Shown here: piece by piece, positions 9,831 to 18,697 of the stretch
Numbering within the stretch: position 1 is the first letter of the stretch
Layout of the letters: each line of letters opens with the position of its first letter
Assembly: GCF_009728935.1 (NCBI RefSeq)
Contig: NZ_CP034235.1
Span: 1,581,001-1,645,000, forward strand
Source: Paenibacillus psychroresistens
GTDB taxonomy: Bacteria > Bacillota > Bacilli > Paenibacillales > NBRC-103111
DNA length: 64,000 bases
Direction: 5' to 3'
Notes under the pieces: generated by a model
Seen by the model: only the letters and a program-made list of their open reading frames with translations
Told to the model about the DNA's origin: nothing
Database searches by the model: none
Position numbers and translations under genes: made by a program

Positions 9831-11468
9831 ATGTTGAATGCTCGTAAATCGATCGCCTTATTATTGGCGCTTATGTTAGTTCTGATTGTATTTTCTGGTT
9901 GCGCCAAAAAAGCGGATAACGGCGCTGCTGCTACTAATGCCCCATCCGCCACAGATGCCGCCGTAGTTAGTCCGGCAGCTACCGATGATAATACTCCGAT
10001 TAAACTTACTTTTTTTGATATGAACACTGGGGATGCTTTTGATAATGCGGTTGCTAAGGAAATTACCAAACGCACCGGAATCACATTAGAGATTCAACAA
10101 CCAACAGGGAATCCGAGTGAAAAGCTGAATCTTATGCTAGCAAGCAGTGATTTGCCGGATATGGTCTTAATGTCTCGCGGCAGTGATGTTGTGGCTAAAT
10201 ACACAGCGGCAGGCGCAATCATTCCATTAAACGATTTAATCGATAAATTAGGACCTGATGTATCTAAAATGTATGGTGATACTTTGAAGAAAACCCGTTA
10301 TTCGGATGGCAAGAATTATTATCTGTCGAATTGGTATGGACTTGAGAATGAGCCCGTATTTGGGATGAATCTTCGTAAGGATATCATTAAAGAGCTAGCG
10401 CCGGATAAAGCAGACGGCGGGACACCCTTTACTACGGATGAATTTGCAGCTTTGTTGAAGAGCTATAAAGATAAGTATCCGCAAGTAGATGGAAAGACAA
10501 CCATTCCTTTATCGATGAGCGGCGAGAATATGGGAGCTACATTGGGAACGTTCAAGGGAATGTGGGGGTTAAAGTCTTATTTCGATGACAATGGTGTGTT
10601 GAAATATGATGTTAAGGATCCGAAGTATAAAGAAATGATTCAGTTCATGAACAAGTTATTCCGTGATGGTTTGATGGATCAGGAATGGGCGATTAATAAA
10701 AACCAAACATGGGAGCAGAAGATCTCCAATGGAATTGTATTTGCTTCAACAGGGGCTTATTGGGATTTAGGGAATGCGAATACAGCTTTGAAGAAGATAG
10801 GTGGAGACGACAAGCAATTATATCCGTATAAAGTGATTGCTCCAGGAGTAGACCCTGCGAAAACTACCTTTGGAGGCAGAAGCTCGCTTGGTTGGGATGC
10901 GATAGCAATTACAAAAGCTAATAAATATCCAGAGAGAACTATGAAATTGATTAATTTTCTAGCAAGTGAGGAAGGGCAATATTTATTAATGTGGGGTGTT
11001 GAAGGTAAAGATTGGGATTTGAAGGATGGCAAGCACGTGCCGAAACCTGAAACGCTTCAAGGCTTTAAAGACGACTGGGGTGGATATGTCAAGAAAACGG
11101 GGATCCGCAAATGGACATGGTTTATCAAAAATGGGCCAGGTACCGACGGAACGCCATTGGATTTAGCTGGAAGATTTATACGCGGTGATATCGATAAAAT
11201 GGCATTAAAAAATCTTGCTGACTCCGTTTGGGATACATCACCTTATGACAATTTAGGACCTGTTGGCGGTACGCCAGAAACTTTACTGGCTCAAAAGATA
11301 CAGGACGTCATGACTCAGGGGATTACTAAGATGATTCTCGCCAAGTCTGATGCCGATTTAAACAGCACATATGACAAAATGCTTGTAGATATGAAAAGTG
11401 CTGGTGATTCCAAAGTCGAGAGCATTATCAACGAAAACTACAATACACGAATGAAGCTTTGGAATTAA
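9831..11468 (+). CDS. Extracellular solute-binding lipoprotein (LipO/YtcQ type)
   Basis: The substrate-binding component of the importer. A lipoprotein signal ends in the lipobox FSGC with modified Cys at residue 24 of my start, followed by an Ala/Thr-rich linker and a family-1 binding fold (IKLTFFDMNTGD, LPDMVLMSRG, a late ITKANKYPERTMKLINFLAS segment). An in-frame start at 9768 would put 21 polar residues before the signal. The AGGGGGAA just ahead of ATG 9831 supports the shorter form. It follows the two permeases after a 114-bp gap and precedes three galactosidase-like genes, so the ligand is probably an alpha-galactoside-containing oligosaccharide (inference). Confidence 0.88.
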   Translation: MLNARKSIALLLALMLVLIVFSGCAKKADNGAAATNAPSATDAAVVSPAATDDNTPIKLTFFDMNTGDAFDNAVAKEITKRTGITLEIQQPTGNPSEKLNLMLASSDLPDMVLMSRGSDVVAKYTAAGAIIPLNDLIDKLGPDVSKMYGDTLKKTRYSDGKNYYLSNWYGLENEPVFGMNLRKDIIKELAPDKADGGTPFTTDEFAALLKSYKDKYPQVDGKTTIPLSMSGENMGATLGTFKGMWGLKSYFDDNGVLKYDVKDPKYKEMIQFMNKLFRDGLMDQEWAINKNQTWEQKISNGIVFASTGAYWDLGNANTALKKIGGDDKQLYPYKVIAPGVDPAKTTFGGRSSLGWDAIAITKANKYPERTMKLINFLASEEGQYLLMWGVEGKDWDLKDGKHVPKPETLQGFKDDWGGYVKKTGIRKWTWFIKNGPGTDGTPLDLAGRFIRGDIDKMALKNLADSVWDTSPYDNLGPVGGTPETLLAQKIQDVMTQGITKMILAKSDADLNSTYDKMLVDMKSAGDSKVESIINENYNTRMKLWN

Positions 11469-11489
11469 TGATTATTAATTAAGCAAATG

Positions 11490-11530
11490 GAGGAAGTCAA
11501 TGCGATTTATGCTTGGCTTCCTTATTCTAT
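11490..11530 (+). other. Intergenic hairpin with a ten-codon ORF
   Basis: The inverted repeat GGAAGTCA / TGGCTTCC spans the gap between the binding-protein gene and the large galactosidase gene. It has only a weak T-rich tail. GGAGG at 11490 also precedes an ATG at 11501 that encodes ten codons ending in TGA. The hairpin may lower expression of the downstream enzymes relative to the binding protein. Translation of the mini-ORF is speculative. Confidence 0.4.
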
Positions 11531-11570
11531 GAACTTGTTCACTAAAATTTATTTATAGAGGAGTTTAAGC

Positions 11571-14500
11571 ATGCGAAAAATAACTTCCAAGTGTTGTTTG
11601 CTATTAGTCTTGTTTTCAATTATTTTCTTGTCAGGGGGTAATCCGTATATCATAAATCTCGATAATGCGGGATCTTTTTTAAAACCCAATTCGGCTTATG
11701 CTTCGAGTACAGAGGCAACTTATGCTTATGCTCAGACCTATGAGGCTGAAGCAGTCGCAAATATCTTAGTCGGGAATGCAGGTATAAGCAACTGCAGCAG
11801 CTGTTCAGGCGGAAAAAAGGTGGGGAATTTATATCAAGGCGCTTCGCTCCAATTCAACGAGATACATGCAAGTGAAGCGGGCGCTTATAATATTATCGTT
11901 TCCTACCTATCTGGTGACCCGCGTGCTTTTGAGATTAGTGTGAACGGAGGTCCATCACAGAATTATGCTTTCGAAAAATTAGCAGATTGGAATACGGTTG
12001 GCACACAAACCGTTACCGTGCAGCTAGCGAAAGGGGATAATACAATCCTGTTCGCTGATGGCGGGCAATATTCTCCTGATATCGATAAAATTGTTGTGTT
12101 ACCGATTAATCAAAGCTATGAGGCAGAGGCGTCAGGGAACATTTTGACGGGGCATGCAGGGATAGGTGACTGTACTTATTGCTCAGGTGAGAAAAAAGTT
12201 GGCAATCTTTATCAAGGTTCATCCGTGTTATTCAATGGGATAACGGCTAGCGTTTATGGGGTTTATAAAGTCTCGGTTTTCTACATTTCAGGAGATCCTC
12301 GAACAGCAGAGCTAAGTGTTAATGGCGGTGAAGCACAGCACATTACCTTCGAGAAAACAGCTGATTGGAGTACTATCGGCAGTATGGATATGCTGCTCCC
12401 GCTTATACCTGGCGATAACACCTTGTTATTTAGCGATGGCGGTCAATACAGCCCTGACATTGACAGGATTGTAGTGACTCCCGTGAGTCAAAACTATGAG
12501 GCAGAGGCTTCAGTGAATACTAAAACGGGCAATGCTTCTACGGGAAATTGTGACTATTGTTCAGGTGGAAGTAAGGTGGGTGGCGTGTATCAAGGCTCCT
12601 CATTGGCTTTTCATGAAATTAATGTAAGCACATCTGGAAGCTATACGATGACGGTTTATTATATTTCAGGAGATCCCCGCGCTGCTAACATAAGCGTGAA
12701 CGGCGGTGAAGCTCAGAATATTCTATTCGACAAAACAGTGGATTGGAGTACATTGGGGAGCCAAATCATCCCGATTAATTTAAAAGCAGGCAGTAATACG
12801 ATTCTGTTCGCAGATGGCGGTCAATACTCTCCAGATTTCGATAAAATTGTGATAGCGCAAAGTCAGAGCAGCAATGTGCAGGCTTGTGAGAAGGTTAGCG
12901 GCGACGCTGCAGCTCCAGGTGAACAGATTGCGGAACAATCCTTTGGTGCTTTCTTTCACGCCGCTGAGTATGAACATGCCGTTGTTCTGACGGGAGCTAA
13001 TGGGCAGAAAGTAACTTATCAATTGGACAGCGGGCTGGCAGATTATGCGTGGAACGATAAAATTATTGCCCGGGGAATATACAGCAAATTTGGAGATGCT
13101 GCAAGCAGCTGTTACTCGTCACATAACTTCTCTATGTCTGATATCCAGCCAATTCATGATGGTTTTGGCGATGGAGTTGTAGTTAAGTTTGTGAACGAGA
13201 ATGTAGATAGTCCGACGATTAATCAGCTTTATTATTTTTATCCAGAAATTAATTACTTCTTTACTCGGACGGAAGTGGTGAATGAAACGCCGATCAGCAC
13301 TAATTATCTGGCGCCTTTGGTAACTAATACAGATAGAGGGATTGACCTTGGCAGCTATGCCGATGATAGGGTGCTAACAGTTCCTTTTGACAATGATCAA
13401 TGGGTTCGCTATCAGGCTTTGTCGATTAATTCTTCAGACACAAGTCAAGAAGTAACGGCAATTTATGACAATACGAATAGGAACGGTTTGATTGTAGGGT
13501 CTGTTTCGCATGATACTTGGAAAACAGGCATTCATTTTACAGGCGACAATAACAGACTAAACAATCTTGAATTATACGGGGGTTCATCCTCTGGGAAAAC
13601 TCATGATACAGTTCCGCATGGCAGTCTCACAGGTACAAACCTCTGGTCACCAATGGCTTTTGTGGGATATTTCGCTGATTATCGCACAGGGCTGGAGGAA
13701 TATGCCAAGGCCAATGCTGTAATAACTCCACCACTTTCATTTAGCGCTACTGTTCCGCATGAGGTCCCCGTTGGCTGGAATAGCTGGGCGGCTTATGGAA
13801 GCAGCTTAAGCTACCAGAATGTAATCGATACATCGGATTATTTTAAAACTCATTTACAGAGCAATGGCTTTGCCAACAAAGGCAATGTCTACATTAATCT
13901 GGATTCTTATTGGGATAACTTATCCGATACCCAGCTGGCTAACGCAGTTGCAAGGATTCACCAAAATGGCCAGAAAGCCGGTATTTATTGGGCTCCCTTT
14001 GTTTACTGGGGCGATAATATGAATCATTTTGTTGAAGGTGCGGAGCTCTATAATTATGGAGATATTGTTCTAAAAGATGATAATGGCGTTGTTCTGCCGA
14101 AGCTGGATGGTGCCTATGCGCTTGATCCGACAAATCCGGGGACTAAGCAAAGAATGGATTATTTTCTCAATAAGTTTAAGAATCTCGGAATGGAGTATAT
14201 CAAGCTTGATTTTCTGACACATGGTTCACTAGAAGGCGACCACTTTGATCCTGCTGTTCAAACAGGTATCCAAGCCTATAATCAGGGAATGGCTTATGTA
14301 GCCAACATAGTCGGAGATTCGATGTTTATCAGCGAATCGATTGCTCCGCTGTTTCCAAGCCAATATGGCCATGCCCGCAGACTAGCAACGGATACGTTTG
14401 GCAGTATTGCCGATACAGAATATCAGTTGAATGCACTCACTTACGGATGGTGGCAGAATGGAACGATTTATCCTTATACCGATCCTGATCATATGGCACT

Positions 14501-16493
14501 TACTCGTGCAAATACGTTAACTGAAGCAAGATCCAGAGTGAATTCAGCTGTTGTTTCAGGTACGGTATTTTTCGATTCCGATGATGTTCATAACACTTCG
14601 GCACAGGAATATCTAACATCACTGCTTACCAAGGCTAGTGTTCTGGATGTAGTAACTAAAGGCAAAGCATTCAAGCCGGTTGAGGGCAATACCGGCTCGA
14701 AAGCAACGGATACCTTTGTCCTGAATGATCAAGGCACCTATTATTTGGCTGTTTTCAATTACAGTAACTCAGCTGTCAATAAAACAGTCAACCTGAGTCG
14801 GGCTGGCTTGGGAGGCAGCAGTGAGTACAAGCTAACGGATCTATGGACGGATCAAGTAACTGGGGTGCAGGGTTCACTTAATGTAAGCCTCGCTCCTACG
14901 GAATCCAAGCTTTATAAGCTCTCTTCAGTAGGATCGATGTGGTCCTCCGATAGCCATCTTGATGTTGTGATGGGTACGGTGAATGCACAATTAACATGGT
15001 CTGTCGCTCAGGATGAGCATGGGATTGAAAGCTATGTTGTTTATAAGGATCAAACATTATATGAAACAGTAAGCGGGAATGTATATGGTTTGGCAGTTAG
15101 CGGATTGAGTCCGGGTACAGCTTATACATTTACGGTTCAAGCTAAAAATTTAAATGGTGAAATTTCGACAGATGGACCCTCTGTGCAAGCTGTTACTGGG
15201 GGCAGTAATAATGACAATCCTGGAAATCCCGGCTCAACGGCTCCGGCAACTCCTGGATCAACTGTGAACGAGCCCAAAGTGACGGATATTCCAACGGCTG
15301 TGAAAGCGGGAGATTTAAGCTCAGGGATTCAAATTCAAGGAGAGAAAAACGGAATAAGCATACTAGTAATGGATGAAGGAAAAACCCTAGCATCCATTGC
15401 TTCTCAGGAGAAAGGTACTAACTATTATGCTATAGAGGTTTCAAATCCAACTAGTAACACAGGCATTTCGATTGAACTAAATGCAAAGATCATCAACGCC
15501 GCACTGTTAAAAGGTGGTAAGGATACGATTATAGAAATTATTAGTCCGTTTGGTAATTACAAGCTGCCGTTGCAATCCTTGGAGTTACCTTTAGGAACAA
15601 AGGTATTGATTGTCATTTCTAAAGCGGATGAAGCAACACTTCTGAAGGTTAAAGCTGCGACTGCCTCCGGTTTTCAGGTTGGGGAGGTAATAAACTTTGA
15701 AGTGATTACAACCGATGCTGGAGGAGTATCGAAAAAGGTAGAAGGCTTTGGCAACATCTATATTGAGCGTTCTATCCATTTGGGTGCTGTCGATCCGTCG
15801 AATTTAGCAGCGGTTATGTTGATGGATGATGGCAGTATTGTACCGGTGCCAGCCTTATTTGAAAAACAGACGAACGGCACTTATACAGCTGTGATAAACC
15901 GAACGGGCAACAGCACGTATGCAATTCTAACTGGAGCTAAAAGTTTTGCCGACATTCAAGGACATTGGGCTCAAGATAGTATAGAAACCATGGCATCACG
16001 CTTGTTGGTTAATGGTCAAACGGATACTAGCTTTGCTCCGAATAAATCCGTTACAAGAGCTGAGTTTACTAATCAATTGGTCAGGGCGCTAGGTTTATCC
16101 GATCGAACGTCTGTCATTAAATTTGCAGATGTTACTGAAGCAAGCTGGTTTGCTGAAGGGGTTGCAGTAGCAGCTTCGATTGGCTTGGTTAATGGCTATG
16201 AGGACGGTACATTTAGGCCGAATAACAGCATATCCCGCGAAGAGATAGCGGTCCTGCTGTCCAGAGCAATTGTTTTTGCACAGAAGCAAGTCGCGATCGG
16301 TGGCGATCTCAGTGAATATAAGGATGCATCTTCAGTTGCAAGCTGGTCGCTTGCGTCGATGCAATCAGCCGTCAAAGCAGGCTTTATCCAAGGGGATCAA
16401 GCTCATAGGCTGCTTCCTTCCGCTCAAGCTACCCGTGCAGAGGCAACTGTCATGTTAGCGCGATTGCTGCGATATGTCCAATTTATTAATTGA
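11571..16493 (+). CDS. Modular SLH-anchored alpha-galactosidase-like enzyme with three CBMs
   Basis: A 1640-residue secreted protein. After a signal peptide come three tandem CBM6/35-like modules (about 56-180, 181-306, 307-430), each starting YEAEA and each carrying a C-x2-CSG motif and KVG-x-x-YQG. A beta-sandwich (about 435-710) and a clan GH-D-like barrel follow (VGWNSW at about 737). Catalytic candidates are D880 in YIKLDFL and D941 in RRLATDTFG. An FN3-like domain (about 1125-1215), a Gly/Pro/Thr linker and three SLH repeats (from about 1460: FADIQGHWAQDSI, TRAEFTNQLVRALG) end the protein. It should be displayed on the cell wall and act on galactose-containing polymers. Two shorter paralogues follow. 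GH27/GH36 relationship is the best guess; the exact family and specificity are uncertain. Confidence 0.85.
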   Translation: MRKITSKCCLLLVLFSIIFLSGGNPYIINLDNAGSFLKPNSAYASSTEATYAYAQTYEAEAVANILVGNAGISNCSSCSGGKKVGNLYQGASLQFNEIHASEAGAYNIIVSYLSGDPRAFEISVNGGPSQNYAFEKLADWNTVGTQTVTVQLAKGDNTILFADGGQYSPDIDKIVVLPINQSYEAEASGNILTGHAGIGDCTYCSGEKKVGNLYQGSSVLFNGITASVYGVYKVSVFYISGDPRTAELSVNGGEAQHITFEKTADWSTIGSMDMLLPLIPGDNTLLFSDGGQYSPDIDRIVVTPVSQNYEAEASVNTKTGNASTGNCDYCSGGSKVGGVYQGSSLAFHEINVSTSGSYTMTVYYISGDPRAANISVNGGEAQNILFDKTVDWSTLGSQIIPINLKAGSNTILFADGGQYSPDFDKIVIAQSQSSNVQACEKVSGDAAAPGEQIAEQSFGAFFHAAEYEHAVVLTGANGQKVTYQLDSGLADYAWNDKIIARGIYSKFGDAASSCYSSHNFSMSDIQPIHDGFGDGVVVKFVNENVDSPTINQLYYFYPEINYFFTRTEVVNETPISTNYLAPLVTNTDRGIDLGSYADDRVLTVPFDNDQWVRYQALSINSSDTSQEVTAIYDNTNRNGLIVGSVSHDTWKTGIHFTGDNNRLNNLELYGGSSSGKTHDTVPHGSLTGTNLWSPMAFVGYFADYRTGLEEYAKANAVITPPLSFSATVPHEVPVGWNSWAAYGSSLSYQNVIDTSDYFKTHLQSNGFANKGNVYINLDSYWDNLSDTQLANAVARIHQNGQKAGIYWAPFVYWGDNMNHFVEGAELYNYGDIVLKDDNGVVLPKLDGAYALDPTNPGTKQRMDYFLNKFKNLGMEYIKLDFLTHGSLEGDHFDPAVQTGIQAYNQGMAYVANIVGDSMFISESIAPLFPSQYGHARRLATDTFGSIADTEYQLNALTYGWWQNGTIYPYTDPDHMALTRANTLTEARSRVNSAVVSGTVFFDSDDVHNTSAQEYLTSLLTKASVLDVVTKGKAFKPVEGNTGSKATDTFVLNDQGTYYLAVFNYSNSAVNKTVNLSRAGLGGSSEYKLTDLWTDQVTGVQGSLNVSLAPTESKLYKLSSVGSMWSSDSHLDVVMGTVNAQLTWSVAQDEHGIESYVVYKDQTLYETVSGNVYGLAVSGLSPGTAYTFTVQAKNLNGEISTDGPSVQAVTGGSNNDNPGNPGSTAPATPGSTVNEPKVTDIPTAVKAGDLSSGIQIQGEKNGISILVMDEGKTLASIASQEKGTNYYAIEVSNPTSNTGISIELNAKIINAALLKGGKDTIIEIISPFGNYKLPLQSLELPLGTKVLIVISKADEATLLKVKAATASGFQVGEVINFEVITTDAGGVSKKVEGFGNIYIERSIHLGAVDPSNLAAVMLMDDGSIVPVPALFEKQTNGTYTAVINRTGNSTYAILTGAKSFADIQGHWAQDSIETMASRLLVNGQTDTSFAPNKSVTRAEFTNQLVRALGLSDRTSVIKFADVTEASWFAEGVAVAASIGLVNGYEDGTFRPNNSISREEIAVLLSRAIVFAQKQVAIGGDLSEYKDASSVASWSLASMQSAVKAGFIQGDQAHRLLPSAQATRAEATVMLARLLRYVQFIN

Positions 16494-16515
16494 GTATGCA
16501 GATATTTTAAAGGGT

Positions 16516-16552
16516 GAGAAAGATCTCCATATTGATATGGGGGATCTTTCTC
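16516..16552 (+). other. Long intercistronic hairpin
   Basis: GAGAAAGATCTCC pairs with GGGGGATCTTTCTC around an AT-rich tip, giving about 17 base pairs with one bulge. There is no T run behind it. It is therefore more likely an mRNA-stability or processing element between two operon genes than a terminator. Confidence 0.5.
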
Positions 16553-16647
16553 ATTGATAGAGTAAAAGTAACTAGGGGGGAAGCTGCCATTATTCGAGGT
16601 TTAACACCTCGTTGTAAGTTAGTTCTTAAGATAAAGGAGGAAACACT

Positions 16648-18669
16648 ATGTCCGGGTACAACGGCTTTGAGATTTTTTTGGATCCAAAAACGGGAATTCT
16701 TGAGTTTCAATGGGCAAACGGGGCTAAAATATCCAATATTTATAGTGCGGTACAATTAGGTGGTATTCTGCTGCGTACACTTGACGCGGATGAGCATGAG
16801 GTCCAATTTAGTTCGCTTCCAGAGGCTCATCAGAAATATGGAAAGGGAGTAGAATGGGTCATTCAGCATCGTTCATTTGGCAAGCCGCTGCTCACTCAAA
16901 TCATTACTGCCTATGAAAATACATCTTTTTGTTTTATGCGTTTAGAGGTAAAAGGTGGAACTCCAGAGGAAATTCTGTCAACCAATTACATGGCACCGCT
17001 AATCACTATTTCATCAGCTGAACTACATGATTCTGTTCTAAAGCTAAATACTGGGGATCAATCTGAAATCCAGGTGCTGCTTATCCCTTTCGATAACGAT
17101 AAGTGGGTTAGGTATCAATCAGTTACTATGCCTAATGAACTTGAAAGCTATGAGCTAACCTCTATCTACGATCCGCAATCGCGGAATGGGTTTGTCCTGG
17201 GTTCGGTCAAACATGATGTATGGAAAACAGGTGTTAAAATCCAAGGCACGGATCGTGGAAAAATTGGGGAAATAGAGATATATGGCGGGGCAGCTGGGGA
17301 ATACACTCGAGATACGATACCACACGGGAACATTACGGGAAATAAACTGACAGCACCAATGCTATTTATCGGATATTATGACGATTATCGGCTGGGCTTA
17401 AGCGAATATGGAAATGCAAATGCTGAGCTTATTCCGGCAATGCCTTGGCATGATGGAGTTCCTTTTGGCTGGAACAGCTGGTCAGCAGCAGGCGATAAGC
17501 TCGATTATGCTCAATATGTGCATACCTCCGAATTTATCAAAACTCAGCTGCAAGATAATTATTTTCATAATAATGGAAATGTCTATATTAACTTCGACGC
17601 TTTCTCCGACAATTTATCGAAAGATGAGTTTTTCCAAGCTGTGAACACAGTTCGCAAGAACGGACAAAAGCCAGGAATTTATTGGACGCCGTTCACCTTT
17701 TGGGGAAAGGATCATGATCGTTTGGTCGAGGGAACAGATGGAAAATACAGGTATCGAGATATATTGTTACGGGACAGAAATGGGAATATCCTGCCAGAGC
17801 TTGACGGAGGATTAGCGATTGACCCAACTCACCCGGCTAATTTATTGAGAGCGGACTATCATCTGGATCATTTTATAGATTGGGGCTTTGAATATATTAA
17901 GCTGGATTTTTTAGGGCACGGCGCTTTGGAAGGCAAGCATGCCGATTCTCAGATTGAAACGGGGATACAAGCCTATAATTGGGGGATGTCCTATATTCGT
18001 GAGAAATTGGATCCGATTCGCATAGGCAGGCCATTTTTTATAAGTCTGTCCATTGCACCGTTATTTCCACACCAATATGCTCACAGTCGGAGGATTTCCT
18101 GCGATGCTTTTGGAACCTTAGAAGATACAGAATATATGCTCAATGGGCTGACTTACGGCTGGTGGATTAATAATTCACTATATCGATACAATGACCCCGA
18201 TCATACGGTTTTATACAAAAGCTATAATCAACGGGCTACCAGCTGGCACGAAGGCAGAAGCCGTTTAAATGCTTCCATTATTGCTGGAACCGTTCTGTTG
18301 CTTGGTGACGACTTTAGAATAGAGGAGGCTCAGAAAAGAGCGATCCACTGGGCAACAAATGCTGAATTATTGGCGCTTGCACAAAAAGGAGATTCCTTCA
18401 TTCTTCTTGAAAGCAAGTTTGGTGGGCAGGCTGCGAATATTTTTTTCCTCAATGATGACTTGAATGGATATCTGTATCTCGCCATTTTCAATTTTAGCTT
18501 ATCTGAATCGGCTATAATTCCCATTTCACTCCAACGATTAGCAGTTCAGAATGAACAGAGCTATAGAATTTATGATCTGTGGGATAAAACGGATTATCCG
18601 GGCAAAGGAGATTTAGTGGTCGAGCTTAAGGCTAGCGAATCTAAGATAGTGCGGCTGCAGTTTAGTTAA
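16648..18669 (+). CDS. Cytosolic alpha-galactosidase-like enzyme
   Basis: A 673-residue paralogue of the catalytic part of the preceding gene, without signal peptide, CBM or SLH modules. It has the N-terminal beta-sandwich (GYNGFEIFLD to about 270), the FGWNSWSA motif, D420 in YIKLDFLGHG and D486 in RRISCDAFG as nucleophile and acid/base candidates, then the conserved LNGLTYGWW and NDPDH segments. AAGGAGG precedes ATG 16648. Its likely role is cleaving imported galactosides inside the cell after uptake by the upstream transporter (inference). The exact GH family is uncertain; clan GH-D is likely. Confidence 0.85.
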   Translation: MSGYNGFEIFLDPKTGILEFQWANGAKISNIYSAVQLGGILLRTLDADEHEVQFSSLPEAHQKYGKGVEWVIQHRSFGKPLLTQIITAYENTSFCFMRLEVKGGTPEEILSTNYMAPLITISSAELHDSVLKLNTGDQSEIQVLLIPFDNDKWVRYQSVTMPNELESYELTSIYDPQSRNGFVLGSVKHDVWKTGVKIQGTDRGKIGEIEIYGGAAGEYTRDTIPHGNITGNKLTAPMLFIGYYDDYRLGLSEYGNANAELIPAMPWHDGVPFGWNSWSAAGDKLDYAQYVHTSEFIKTQLQDNYFHNNGNVYINFDAFSDNLSKDEFFQAVNTVRKNGQKPGIYWTPFTFWGKDHDRLVEGTDGKYRYRDILLRDRNGNILPELDGGLAIDPTHPANLLRADYHLDHFIDWGFEYIKLDFLGHGALEGKHADSQIETGIQAYNWGMSYIREKLDPIRIGRPFFISLSIAPLFPHQYAHSRRISCDAFGTLEDTEYMLNGLTYGWWINNSLYRYNDPDHTVLYKSYNQRATSWHEGRSRLNASIIAGTVLLLGDDFRIEEAQKRAIHWATNAELLALAQKGDSFILLESKFGGQAANIFFLNDDLNGYLYLAIFNFSLSESAIIPISLQRLAVQNEQSYRIYDLWDKTDYPGKGDLVVELKASESKIVRLQFS

Positions 18670-18697
18670 ATTTGTTGTTTTCGAAGGAGAATGTATT

